Assembly: GCF_029892425.1 (NCBI RefSeq)
Contig: NZ_JARXWB010000021.1
Span: forward strand, 62,001 to 126,000
Length of the DNA: 64,000 bases
Direction of reading: 5' to 3'
Source of the DNA: Bradyrhizobium sp. BR13661
Lineage (GTDB): Bacteria; Pseudomonadota; Alphaproteobacteria; Rhizobiales; Xanthobacteraceae
Part shown: in pieces, positions 51,707 to 60,167 of the stretch
How the letters are laid out: each line of letters starts with the position of its first letter
Position numbering within the stretch: position 1 is the stretch's first letter
The notes under the pieces: generated by a model
What the model was told of the DNA's origin: nothing
Database searches by the model: none
Seen by the model: only the letters and a program-made list of their open reading frames with translations
Made by a program: the position numbers and the translations under genes

Positions 51707-52636
51707 GTGCAAAAATTCATCGCCGCAGTCGGCGCTATCTTCTTTGTCATCTTCGGGTCACTGCCCGGCTTCTCTCAAGGCGCCCCATCCAGCGAGGCCG
51801 CGCGCAAGGCAGAGCTGACCGGGGCTTGGCAGGCCGCCAGCAATGCTGGCACCGCCGGCCCCGCCGACGTTCCATTGATCGACCAGGCCACGCTGAAGCT
51901 GCCGGCTGGCGACTTCTTCGTGCCGAAGGCCGAAGGCATTCGGGTGATGCGTGCGCTTGGCAACACGATTCACGAGGCGAGTTTCGTCGGCCTCGTGCTC
52001 GGCACCAGGCCGAATGACCGGTGGCTGGTCGTCATCACCTATATCAAGGAAGGCTACATCAAGGATGACGCCGCCAAGGACTGGAACGCCGACGACCTCC
52101 TGAAGAATCTCAAGGAAGGTGTCGACGAGTCCAACAAGGATCGCGCTGCCCGCGGATTTCCCGAGATGGAGGTGATCGGCTGGATCGAGCCGCCGAACTA
52201 CGATGCCACATCTCATCGCCTGGTATGGTCGGTGCTCGGCAAGGACAAGGGCACGCCGGACGATGCCCGCAAGGACGTCAATTACAACACCTATGCCTTG
52301 GGGCGCGATGGATATTTCAGCCTGAACCTGCTGTCGGACTCGGCCAGGATCGCGACCGACAAGTCCGCCGCCCATGAGCTGCTCGCCAACCTCACTTACC
52401 AATCCGGCAAGCGCTATGAGGACTTCAGCGCCTCGACCGACCGGATCGCCGAATACGGGCTGCTGGCGCTGGTCGGTGGCGTCGCCGCCAAGAAGCTGGG
52501 CCTGCTCGCTCTGCTGCTCGCCTTCGTGCTCAAATTCGCCAAAGCGATCTTCGTCGCTGTCGCTGTCTTCGGCACGGGCGTGGTGAAATTCTTCCGCCGC
52601 AAGCCGCGAGACGATTCCGCTGGCGGCCCCGCATGA
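51707..52636 (+). CDS. DUF2167 membrane protein
   Basis: 309 residues from GTG 51707 with GGGGA 7 bases upstream. Signal peptide (about 1-25), a periplasmic DUF2167 domain (about 55-250; FVPKAEGIRVMRALGN, VVITYIKEGYIKDDAAKDW) and a C-terminal membrane helix pair (about 262-295) with a basic tail FFRRKPRDD. No known activity. Its stop overlaps the next start by four bases (ATGA), so it is coupled to the site-2 protease. Confidence 0.85.
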   Translation: MQKFIAAVGAIFFVIFGSLPGFSQGAPSSEAARKAELTGAWQAASNAGTAGPADVPLIDQATLKLPAGDFFVPKAEGIRVMRALGNTIHEASFVGLVLGTRPNDRWLVVITYIKEGYIKDDAAKDWNADDLLKNLKEGVDESNKDRAARGFPEMEVIGWIEPPNYDATSHRLVWSVLGKDKGTPDDARKDVNYNTYALGRDGYFSLNLLSDSARIATDKSAAHELLANLTYQSGKRYEDFSASTDRIAEYGLLALVGGVAAKKLGLLALLLAFVLKFAKAIFVAVAVFGTGVVKFFRRKPRDDSAGGPA

Positions 52637-53358
52637 AGACTCTTTTCCTGCTGCTGTTCTCCGGCCTGAAATGGGGAAAGCTCGCCACCAGCGGCGGCAG
52701 CATGCTGCTGTCGCTCGCGGTCTACGCGTCGATATGGGGTTGGCGCTATGCGGCAGGCTTCATTGCTCTGCTGTTCGCACACGAAATGGGCCACTACGTC
52801 GCCGCACGCCAACGTGGCCTGGACGTCGGCGCGCCGGCCTTCATCCCGTTCGTCGGTGCATGGATCGCGCTCAAGGACAAGCCGGTCGACGTCGAGACCG
52901 AGGCCTATATCGCACTCGCGGGTCCAGTGGTCGGAACGGGCGCAGCGCTCGCGGTCTATCTCTGGGCACGCGCGGAAGACAGCGCCCTGCTGCTCGCGAT
53001 TTCCTATGCCGGCCTGTTCCTCAATCTGTTCAACCTGCTGCCGCTCTCCCCGCTCGACGGTGGCCGGGTGACTGCCGTCCTCAGCCCGCGGATCTGGTTC
53101 CTGGGCGCGCCGATCCTGGCCGCACTGATGATCTACCGGCCCAGCCCGACGCTCCTGATCGTCGTGATCCTGGCCGTTCCACAGCTCATCAGCGCGTGGC
53201 ACTATGATCCACATGCGCCGGAAAACATCGCCTATTACGGTGTGCCGCTCCAGACCAAGCTCGAATATGGCAGCTCGTATCTCGCGCTCGCCGCCCTGCT
53301 CGCGGTCATGACCTACGATGTCCACGAGATGCTGGGGCCGATGATGCGGGCGGAGTAG
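52633..53358 (+). CDS. Site-2 protease (M50-family intramembrane metalloprotease)
   Basis: 241 residues, about six membrane helices. Zinc motif H50-E-M-G-H54 in FAHEMGHYVAARQ and the third ligand D142 in LPLSPLDGGRV. Lacks PDZ or CBS domains, so it is a minimal M50. Family members cut membrane-spanning substrates such as anti-sigma factors or signal peptides. Translationally coupled to DUF2167 (four-base overlap). Confidence 0.9.
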   Translation: MKTLFLLLFSGLKWGKLATSGGSMLLSLAVYASIWGWRYAAGFIALLFAHEMGHYVAARQRGLDVGAPAFIPFVGAWIALKDKPVDVETEAYIALAGPVVGTGAALAVYLWARAEDSALLLAISYAGLFLNLFNLLPLSPLDGGRVTAVLSPRIWFLGAPILAALMIYRPSPTLLIVVILAVPQLISAWHYDPHAPENIAYYGVPLQTKLEYGSSYLALAALLAVMTYDVHEMLGPMMRAE

Positions 53359-53379
53359 CGAGCCGTGCTCTGATACTCG

Positions 53380-53409
53380 GCGTCGTCCCGGCGAAGACCG
53401 GAACGACGC
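53380..53409. repeat. Short palindromic repeat between convergent genes
   Basis: GCGTCGTCCCGG and CCGGAACGACGC, ten of twelve pairs matched, around CGAAGA. One unit of a dispersed hairpin family; may also act as a convergent terminator. Confidence 0.6.
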
Positions 53410-53454
53410 TGCGTACGTCGTGAAACTTGCCCGTGCTGGCAGTCGAAATGGGGC

Positions 53455-54573
53455 TTACTGGCCCCACACTTCCTTGGCGATCTCGACCGCAAGGCCAAGC
53501 TTGGCCCACTGCTCTTCCTCGGAAAGGATGTTGCCCTCTTCCGTCGAGGCAAAGCCGCACTGCGGCGACAGCGCGAGTTGCTCCAAGGGCACGAACTTGG
53601 CGGCTTCCTCCAGACGACGCTTGATGTCGTCCTTCTTCTCGAGCTCGCCGAACTTCGAGGTGATGACGCCGACCACGACGATTTTGTCGCCCCTGGGCAG
53701 GAAGCGCAGCGGCTCGAATCCACCGGCGCGGTCTGAATCGTATTCCAGGAAGTAGCCGTCGTAATTGGTGCCGGCGAGCATGGTCTCCGCCACCGGCTCG
53801 TAGCCGCCCGATGAAATCCAGGTCGAGCGGAAATTGCCACGGCAGACATGCGTCGTCAGCACCATGTCGGCGGGCTTTTCGGCCAGCGCGTAGTTGATGA
53901 TGCGGGCATAGATCTGCTGCAGCCCTTCCGGATTGTCGCCGCGCTCGCGCGCCTTCTTCAATTCGTCCGGCGAGCAGAGATAGGCCCATACGGTGTCGTC
54001 GAATTGAAGATAGCGGCAGCCGGCGTCGTAGAACGCCTTCACCGCCTTGCGGTAGGTCTTGCCGAGATCCTCGTAGAAGGCATCGAGATCGGGATAGATG
54101 TCCTTGGAGATCGCCTTGCGGCCACCGCGGAAGTGCAGCACGGCTGGCGAAGGGATCGTCATCTTGGCGGTGACGTGGGCCTGGTCGGCGACCTTCTTCA
54201 GGAAGCGGAAGTGGTCCAGCATCGGGTGGCTGTCGGGGAAATCGAGCTTGTCGATCACCCGCACCGCGTCGTGGCGGGTCTGCACGCCCGCGAACTGGAT
54301 GCCTGCGTCGGGGTGGAACAGCTCGCAGCCCGTAAGCTTGGCCAGGAAGTCGAAATGCCACCAGGAGCGGCGGAATTCGCCGTCGGTCGCGAGCTTCAGG
54401 CCGACCGAGGCCTGCTTGTGCACGACCTTCTCGATCTCCATGTCCTCGATCTTGCGCAGATCATCGGCCGAGATCTCGCCCTTCTCGAGCTTCGCCCGGG
54501 CTTCCTTGATCTTGGCCGGGCGCAGGAGGCTGCCGACCTCGTCGGCACGGAAAGGGGCTTTGGTTCGCTGCAT
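53455..54573 (-). CDS. MetE-core-like cobalamin-independent methyltransferase/methionine synthase
   Basis: 372 residues, about half the size of MetE and equal to its C-terminal TIM-barrel. All four zinc ligands are present: H242 and C244 (THVCRGNF), E277 (YFLEYD) and C339 (SPQCGF). The N-terminal folate-binding duplicate is missing, as in archaeal methionine synthase-core, YxjG-type proteins and epoxyalkane:CoM transferases. It starts 22 bases after livF on the same strand, so it is probably the last gene of the Liv operon. The methyl or alkyl donor is unknown. Confidence 0.86.
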   Translation of the reverse strand: MQRTKAPFRADEVGSLLRPAKIKEARAKLEKGEISADDLRKIEDMEIEKVVHKQASVGLKLATDGEFRRSWWHFDFLAKLTGCELFHPDAGIQFAGVQTRHDAVRVIDKLDFPDSHPMLDHFRFLKKVADQAHVTAKMTIPSPAVLHFRGGRKAISKDIYPDLDAFYEDLGKTYRKAVKAFYDAGCRYLQFDDTVWAYLCSPDELKKARERGDNPEGLQQIYARIINYALAEKPADMVLTTHVCRGNFRSTWISSGGYEPVAETMLAGTNYDGYFLEYDSDRAGGFEPLRFLPRGDKIVVVGVITSKFGELEKKDDIKRRLEEAAKFVPLEQLALSPQCGFASTEEGNILSEEEQWAKLGLAVEIAKEVWGQ

Positions 54574-54595
54574 TTTTTAACTCCCAATCTATTTC

Positions 54596-55312
54596 TTAGT
54601 GGGCCGCCGCCCCTGCGACGCCGAGGTGGCGCTCCAGGACCGACGGGTCGGCCTTGAGCGCGGCGCTCGGGGCGTCGTGGACGATCGTTCCGCGCTCCAA
54701 TATCACAACACGGTCGGCGAGCCCCAGAATCTTTTGGGCATTCTGCTCGACGATGATCGAGCAGATGCCGCCGGCCCGGGTGATGGTCCCGATCGCCTTG
54801 AGCAGCTCCTCGACGATGATGGGGGCAAGGCCTTCGGTCGGCTCGTCCAGCAGCAGAACCTTCGGATTGAGGGTCAGCGCGCGGCCGATCGCCAGCATCT
54901 GCTGCTCGCCACCGGAGAGCTGGTTGCCGAAATTGCTGCGGCGTTCCTTCAGTCGCGGGAACATCTCGTAGACTTTCTCGACGGTCCAGGGGCCGGGCTG
55001 CGCCACCGCGGTCATGTTCTCTTCCACCGTCAGCGAGCGGAAGATGTTGCGCTCCTGCGGCACCCAGCCGATGCCGGCGCGGGCGCGCTGGTCCGGCCGC
55101 AGGCCGGTGACGTCGGTGCCGGCTAGCCCGACGGTGCCGGAGAAGCGGCGGGTGACGCCGACAATGGAGTTGATCAGCGTGGTCTTGCCGGTGCCGTTGC
55201 GGCCGAGCAGCGCCAGCACCTGGCCCTCGGCCAGGTTCAGCGTCATCTTCGGCAGCACCACCGCCTCGCCATAGCCGGCGCGAAGCTGGTCGATCGTGAG
55301 CAGGTCAGACAT
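54596..55312 (-). CDS. livF: Branched-chain-type amino acid ABC transporter ATPase LivF
   Basis: 238 residues. Walker A GRNGTGKTT (38-46), signature LSGGEQQML (132-140), Walker B LLLDEPTEGLAP and H-loop IIVEQN. The second cytoplasmic ATPase of HAAT/Liv importers. Overlaps the livG stop region by eight bases. Substrate set by the binding protein, not by this subunit. Confidence 0.93.
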   Translation of the reverse strand: MSDLLTIDQLRAGYGEAVVLPKMTLNLAEGQVLALLGRNGTGKTTLINSIVGVTRRFSGTVGLAGTDVTGLRPDQRARAGIGWVPQERNIFRSLTVEENMTAVAQPGPWTVEKVYEMFPRLKERRSNFGNQLSGGEQQMLAIGRALTLNPKVLLLDEPTEGLAPIIVEELLKAIGTITRAGGICSIIVEQNAQKILGLADRVVILERGTIVHDAPSAALKADPSVLERHLGVAGAAAH

Positions 55313-56060
55313 TGACCGCCTCCTCGCCGAGATAGACCGCTTTCACTTGCGGATCGCGCGCGACCTGGTCGGGCGGGCCTTCCGTGAGCAGCGCACCGGA
55401 GACCAGCACCGAGATGCGGTCGGCGAAGGAGAAGACGAGATCCATGTCGTGTTCGATCAGCAGCACGGTGACGTCGCGCGGCAGGCTGCCGACGACGGCG
55501 AGAATGTCGTGGCGCTCGCTTTCCGGCACGCCGGCGGCGGGCTCGTCGAGCAGCAGCACCCGCGGTTTGGCCGCGATCGCGACCGCGATCTCGAGCAGGC
55601 GTTGCTTGCCGTAAGGCAGCGTCACGGTCTGTTCGTTCATCGCATCGAGCAGATGGAAGCGTGTCAGGAGATCGGCGATCTCGCCGTTGACGTCGTTTCG
55701 GGTGCCCATTCGCCGCCACCAGTCACCGCCATGGCCGAGGCGTTCGGAGACCGCAAGGCCAATGGTCTCGAGCGGGGTCAGATCCGGATAGAGCTGGTTG
55801 ATCTGGAAGGTGCGCGAGAGGCCGCGCAACACGCGCTTGTGCACCGGCAGATCGGTGATGTCCTGGCCTTCGAGCAGGATTCGTCCCGAGTTCGGCTTGA
55901 GCACGCCGGTGAGCTGGTTGATGACAGTGGTCTTGCCGGCGCCGTTCGGGCCGATCAGCGCATGGCGGGCACCCTGCTCGATTCTGAGCGACAGGTCGCG
56001 GGTGACGCGGAGACCGCCAAAGGTCTTCTCAAGATTTTGCGTTTCGAGCGCGATGGTCAT
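55305..56060 (-). CDS. livG: Branched-chain-type amino acid ABC transporter ATPase LivG
   Basis: 251 residues from the ATG at 56060. Walker A GPNGAGKTT (37-45), the LivG-type signature LPYGKQRLLEIAVA in place of LSGGQ, Walker B VLLLDEPAAGV. The longer upstream frame is livM sequence in another frame. Four-base overlap with livM (ATGA) and eight-base overlap with livF. Confidence 0.93.
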   Translation of the reverse strand: MTIALETQNLEKTFGGLRVTRDLSLRIEQGARHALIGPNGAGKTTVINQLTGVLKPNSGRILLEGQDITDLPVHKRVLRGLSRTFQINQLYPDLTPLETIGLAVSERLGHGGDWWRRMGTRNDVNGEIADLLTRFHLLDAMNEQTVTLPYGKQRLLEIAVAIAAKPRVLLLDEPAAGVPESERHDILAVVGSLPRDVTVLLIEHDMDLVFSFADRISVLVSGALLTEGPPDQVARDPQVKAVYLGEEAVNV

Positions 56061-57085
56061 GCGTCGCTCTCCGGCACGGTTACGACCGCCTTGCGTCCCG
56101 CAATCTGCTTGATCAGCAAATTGGGCAGGAACAGCACGCCATAGTGCAGGCGCTGGCGGCCGACCAGCACGATCACGACCAGCACGAGGCCGATCCAGAA
56201 TTGCCAATATTGCGGGGTGATGGTGGAGAACACCTCCTGGAGCAAGCGGAAGATCACGGCACCGATCAGCCCGCCATAGAGATAGCCGGTACCGCCGATG
56301 ACGAGCACCAGCATCAGATCGGCCGAACGATCAAAGGCGAACACATCGAGCGAGGCGATCGCGGTGGTCTGGGTGAACAGCGCACCCGCGACGCCGGCAT
56401 AGAACGCCGCGAGCGTGTAGATCGCGATCAGGCGGCGATTGACGGGGATGCCGATGGCGGCCGCACGCAGCGGGTTGTTCTTGATCGCGCGCAGCGACAG
56501 GCCGAACGGCGAATGCACGATGCGGCGAGCCAGCAGGAACAGCACGAACAGCACGGCCAGCGAATAGAAGAAGCCGGCCTTGCCGAACATGTCGAACGGG
56601 ATCTCGCCGAAGATCGGCTGCATCTCGATGCCCTGCAAGCCGTCGGTGCCGCCGGTGATGTTGGAGAAGCGCTCGGCGAGCGCCTCCAGCAGCAGTGCGA
56701 TGCCGAGCGTCACCATCAGCCGGGTCAGGTCGACGCCGCGGATCACCAGGAAGCTCGTGGCAAAGCCCAGCACCATCGCGGCGAGGCCCGCTGCGATCAG
56801 AGCCAGCACCGGCTCGTTGATGATGCCGTGCAGCGCCAGCAATCCGGCGGCGTAGGCGCCGACGCCGAAGAAGGCGGCGTGGCCGAGCGAGACGATACCG
56901 GCATAGCCGAGGATGAGATCGAGCGACATCGCAAACAGCGCCAGCCGCAGGATGTCGGTCATGATCAGATAGCGCGTGGGAAACAGGAAGCCGCAGGCGA
57001 GCACGACGAGCCAGAAGGCGGCCTCGCCATAATGCCAGTGCGCCTGCCGCTGGGCGTGGAAACCGACGTCGGAAGAAGCGCTCAT
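56057..57085 (-). CDS. livM: Branched-chain-type amino acid ABC transporter permease LivM
   Basis: 342 residues from ATG 57085, about nine membrane helices. Family blocks GYAGIVSLGHAAFFGVGAY and SPFGLSLRAIKNNPLRAAAIGI are present. Starts 8 bases after livH and overlaps livG. Transmembrane partner of LivH in the inner membrane. Confidence 0.92.
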   Translation of the reverse strand: MSASSDVGFHAQRQAHWHYGEAAFWLVVLACGFLFPTRYLIMTDILRLALFAMSLDLILGYAGIVSLGHAAFFGVGAYAAGLLALHGIINEPVLALIAAGLAAMVLGFATSFLVIRGVDLTRLMVTLGIALLLEALAERFSNITGGTDGLQGIEMQPIFGEIPFDMFGKAGFFYSLAVLFVLFLLARRIVHSPFGLSLRAIKNNPLRAAAIGIPVNRRLIAIYTLAAFYAGVAGALFTQTTAIASLDVFAFDRSADLMLVLVIGGTGYLYGGLIGAVIFRLLQEVFSTITPQYWQFWIGLVLVVIVLVGRQRLHYGVLFLPNLLIKQIAGRKAVVTVPESDA

Positions 57086-57093
57086 CGGCAAAC

Positions 57094-57963
57094 TCAACGC
57101 GCGGCCGTGCGGCCGAACAGGCCGTTCGGGCGCCAGATCAGGATCACGATCATCATGGTGTAGATCACGAAGGGTCCCATCTTCGGCACATAGTATTTGC
57201 CGGCGACGTCGCCGATGCCGAGCAGAAGCGAAGCCAAAAATGGTCCGGTGATCGAGGAGGAGCCGCCGACCGTGACCACGATCAGGAAGTAGATCATGAA
57301 CTTCAGCGGGAAGTACGGATCGAGGCCGAGGATTTCGGCGCTCAAAGCACCTCCGAGGCCAGCAAGCCCGCATCCAAATGCAAAGGTGAAGGCGAACACC
57401 TGCGGCACGTTGATGCCGAGGCCGCTTGCGGCGCGGGGATCGTCGACCGCGGCGCGCAGGCGGCTGCCGAAACGCGTCCTGGCCAGCACCATCTGCAGAC
57501 CAATCGTGAGCAGGCCGCAGATCACGATGATCATCAGCCGGTAGCGGCCGATGCCGACGCCGAACAGGTCGAACTGGCCCTGCAACGCGGCCGGCAGATT
57601 GATGAAGACGCGCGACGAGCCCTGGATGTAGTCCACGGCCGCGACCGACATGAACGTCAGACCGATGGTGAACAGCACCTGGTCGAGATGGCTGCGCGCA
57701 TAGAGGTGACGATAGAGCGTGCGCTCGAGCACGATGCCGATCACCGCGGACGAGACGAAAGCGAGCGGCAATGCCGCAAAGAACGGCCAGCCGTGCTGGT
57801 TCACCAGCAGCATGCAGACATAGCCGCCGGCCATGGCGAAGGCGCCATGGGCGAGATTGACGAAGTTCATCAGGCCGAGCGTGACCGCAAGCCCGCAGGC
57901 CAGCACGAACAGCAGCATGCCGTAGGCAACGCCATCGAACAGGTTGGTGAGGATTGAGGTCAT
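57094..57963 (-). CDS. livH: Branched-chain-type amino acid ABC transporter permease LivH
   Basis: 289 residues, about eight membrane helices. ACGLAVTLGLMNFVNLAHGAF near the N-terminus and RTRFGSRLRAAVDDPRAASGLGI are typical LivH blocks. Separated from the binding protein gene by 159 bases holding a palindromic repeat, which could lower permease expression relative to the binding protein. Confidence 0.92.
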   Translation of the reverse strand: MTSILTNLFDGVAYGMLLFVLACGLAVTLGLMNFVNLAHGAFAMAGGYVCMLLVNQHGWPFFAALPLAFVSSAVIGIVLERTLYRHLYARSHLDQVLFTIGLTFMSVAAVDYIQGSSRVFINLPAALQGQFDLFGVGIGRYRLMIIVICGLLTIGLQMVLARTRFGSRLRAAVDDPRAASGLGINVPQVFAFTFAFGCGLAGLGGALSAEILGLDPYFPLKFMIYFLIVVTVGGSSSITGPFLASLLLGIGDVAGKYYVPKMGPFVIYTMMIVILIWRPNGLFGRTAAR

Positions 57964-57982
57964 CGTCTCAGCTTGGAGTTAT

Positions 57983-58063
57983 CGTCATGGCCGGGCTTGT
58001 CCCGGCCATCCACGTCCTTGTTCGGCTCTCACGTGGATGCCCGGGTCAAGCCCGGGCATGACG
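57983..58063. repeat. Modular palindromic repeat inside the Liv operon
   Basis: Module one TCATGGCCGGGCTTGTCCCG ... GCCATCCACG and module two CGTGGATGCCCGGG ... CCCGGGCATGACG face each other and can also pair through CCACGT/ACGTGG. Same family as 15282-15443 without the inner inserts. It sits between the binding protein gene and livH. Confidence 0.82.
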
Positions 58064-58122
58064 AGAGCGGTGGGCGAGATCCCGATGCGCTAAGCGCACC
58101 CGGGATGACGCGCTTTCGCGCG

Positions 58123-59307
58123 TCACTTCTTCGTCTTGCCGAGATCCTTGACGGCCTCGAAGACCTGGAACTCGATATTGTAGAGTTCGCCGTCCGTCTT
58201 CGACCTTGCGACCCTGCGAATGTAGATATTCTGGATGATGTCGCGGGTCTCCGGATCGATCGAGATCGGACCGCGCGGGCTTTCCCACTTCATCCCCTTC
58301 ATGGCTTCGACCAGCTTGGTGCCGTCGGTATCGCCATTGGTCTTCTTCAGCGCCTCGTAGATAAGGTGGATTCCGTCGTAGCCGCTGACCGCCATGAAGC
58401 CTGGACGGCTGTTGAAGTCCTTCTTGTACGCTGCGACGAAGTCCTTGTTCATCTGCGAGGGATGGGCGGCGGAATAGAGATGCGCGGTCACCGTGCCGAT
58501 CACGGCATCGCCCATGTTGTTGAGGAGATCGTCGTCGGTGACGTCGCCCGGCCCGATCACCTTGATGCCGGCCTTGTCGAGGCCGCGCTCGGCATATTGC
58601 TTCATGAAGTTGCCGCCCTGGCCCGCCGGCACGAATACGAAGATCGCGTCGGGCTTGGCATCCTTCATACGCTGCAGAAATGGAGCGAAGTCGGGATTTT
58701 GCAGAGGCACCTTGACCTCCTCAACCACCTCGCCGCCACCCGCGGTGAAATTCTGCTTGAAGAAGTTCAGCGCATCGTTGCCTGGCGCGTAGTCGGACGT
58801 CAGCGTCGCCACCTTCTTGATGCCGTTCTGCGCTGCCCAGTCGCCGATGATGGTGGAGGACTGCGCAAGCGTGAAGCTCGTGCGCACGATATAGGGCGAG
58901 CGCTCGGTGATGATCGAGGTACCCGCGGCCATCACGATTTCCGGAATCTTGGCTTGCGTTGCGAGTGGCGCCGCCGCCAGTGCCGCCGGCGTCACGCCGA
59001 AGCCGGCAATGAAGTTGACCTTGTCGTTGACGATCAACTCCTGCGCGGCGGTCTTGGTCTTGTCCGGGATCGCGGCGTCGTCCTTGACGATGATCTCGAC
59101 CTTCTTGCCGGCGACCGTGTCGCCGTTCTGCTTCATGTACAGCTTGATCGCGTTCTCGATCTGCTTGCCGGTCGAGGCCTGGCCGCCGGTCATCGGCAGG
59201 ATCAGGCCGACCTTGACGGTATCCTCCGCCTTCGCCGGCGCTGCCGCCGCAATGCCTGCGATGGCGGCAATTGCAGCCGCCCGAGAAAACTGTTTGCGTT
59301 CGAACAT
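58123..59307 (-). CDS. Periplasmic substrate-binding protein of the Liv-type transporter
   Basis: 394 residues with a Sec signal peptide cleaved near AKA-ED (residue 27). Type I periplasmic binding fold: VKVGLILPMTGGQASTGKQI, VEIIVKDDAAIPDKTKTAAQ and SGYDGIHLIYEALKKTNGD. First gene of the operon. HAAT binding proteins of rhizobia recognise many compounds besides Leu/Ile/Val (amides, aromatic acids, urea), so the ligand is open. The 240-base leader contains a small hairpin GGACCG/CGGTCC (59347-59364). Confidence 0.9.
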   Translation of the reverse strand: MFERKQFSRAAAIAAIAGIAAAAPAKAEDTVKVGLILPMTGGQASTGKQIENAIKLYMKQNGDTVAGKKVEIIVKDDAAIPDKTKTAAQELIVNDKVNFIAGFGVTPAALAAAPLATQAKIPEIVMAAGTSIITERSPYIVRTSFTLAQSSTIIGDWAAQNGIKKVATLTSDYAPGNDALNFFKQNFTAGGGEVVEEVKVPLQNPDFAPFLQRMKDAKPDAIFVFVPAGQGGNFMKQYAERGLDKAGIKVIGPGDVTDDDLLNNMGDAVIGTVTAHLYSAAHPSQMNKDFVAAYKKDFNSRPGFMAVSGYDGIHLIYEALKKTNGDTDGTKLVEAMKGMKWESPRGPISIDPETRDIIQNIYIRRVARSKTDGELYNIEFQVFEAVKDLGKTKK

Positions 59308-59546
59308 CAGATGTCCCTCCCCTTCATTCCTTAACTCTTGTAAGCCGGACCGAGTACCCGGTCCTTGCCTTCACCCTAGCTCACGCACGAGCGATATCGC
59401 GCGTCACATGGCGTCTTTCGCGCCCTCATTGTCAATCGGACGTTTGGCGACCATTCGGCGCAAGCCACGCGTTCCGATGTCCGACGGCGGGAAGCTATAT
59501 CGTGGTAACGTGCGGGTAACCCGAACAACTCGATCTTGCCGCGTCC

Positions 59547-59582
59547 ATTTGTACGATTGTACAAATAAAATGGACCTGTCAA
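59547..59582 (-). promoter_or_regulatory. Predicted promoter and overlapping palindromic operator of the Liv operon
   Basis: Minus strand: TTGACA (59582-59577), 15-base spacer, TACAAT (59561-59556). The perfect palindrome ATTTGTAC-GATT-GTACAAAT (59547-59566) is centred on that -10 box, a layout suited to a TetR- or GntR-type repressor. Spacing is shorter than the usual 17. Predicted start lies about 240 bases before the binding protein ATG. No regulator gene is adjacent. Confidence 0.5.
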
Positions 59583-59716
59583 CGAAAAAGCCCCCGTCGC
59601 CGTGGAGGCCAGATTGTCCCGCGTGTGAGCCGCAGTCTAGAAACGCGTCCACCGGCTTGGATGGAGGATTTCGTCTTTCATTTGCAGAATTCAGACATCG
59701 ACGGCAGCCAAGCCAC

Positions 59717-59765
59717 CTAGGTAAGGTATTTTTATACCTATCTCGAATAAGCCAATATTACCTAG
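59717..59765. promoter_or_regulatory. Nested AT-rich inverted repeats upstream of the lipoprotein gene
   Basis: Outer arms CTAGGTAA (59717-59724) and TTACCTAG (59758-59765); inner hairpin AGGTAT-TTTT-ATACCT (59724-59739). The block is far more AT-rich than its surroundings. May be an operator cluster for the gene at 59838. The rest of the 59308-59837 gap shows no gene. Confidence 0.4.
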
Positions 59766-59837
59766 TTGAAGGCTACCGTTCCGATGGCGCCGCTCGTCCG
59801 GCGTCCGATCCCTCGTCCCGATTGCAGTCACCCGAAG

Positions 59838-60122
59838 ATGCCCAGACGTTTCCGTTCCATCGTGTCCCTGCTCGCGCTCACCGCGGGGCTGGCTGGATGC
59901 GGCACAGTCAACGAGAAGCTCTCGGCCGGCATGGGCGACTACGTCCCGCAATGGGCCGGCGGCCTGCCGGCGGACGCGCCGCCCCGTCAGGGCACGCCGC
60001 AATACGATGCCTACATGAAGGAACGCGAGCGCAAGCGACTGATGCCGGCGGCCGATCGCGAAAAGGAAGAGCAGGCGCAGAAGGGCGCGACCGGGGTGAC
60101 CTCGGGCGATGCGGTGCGCTGA
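59838..60122 (+). CDS. Small lipoprotein
   Basis: 94 residues from ATG 59838. Lipoprotein signal with lipobox LAGC (cysteine at residue 21), then a short hydrophilic region rich in charged residues (YMKERERKRLMPAADREKEE) that is probably helical. No recognised family. An in-frame start 24 codons upstream would spoil the signal peptide. Likely anchored in the outer or inner membrane facing the periplasm. Confidence 0.72.
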   Translation: MPRRFRSIVSLLALTAGLAGCGTVNEKLSAGMGDYVPQWAGGLPADAPPRQGTPQYDAYMKERERKRLMPAADREKEEQAQKGATGVTSGDAVR

Positions 60123-60133
60123 GGCAGTGCCTC

Positions 60134-60157
60134 CCTCGCCCCGCAAGCGGGGCGAGG
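60134..60157. terminator. Perfect 11-pair hairpin between convergent genes
   Basis: CCTCGCCCCGC, AA, GCGGGGCGAGG. Lies between the lipoprotein stop and the purU stop. No T-run, but position and stability fit a shared terminator; the same form occurs as a dispersed repeat in related genomes. Confidence 0.5.
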
Positions 60158-60167
60158 TGAAAAGACA

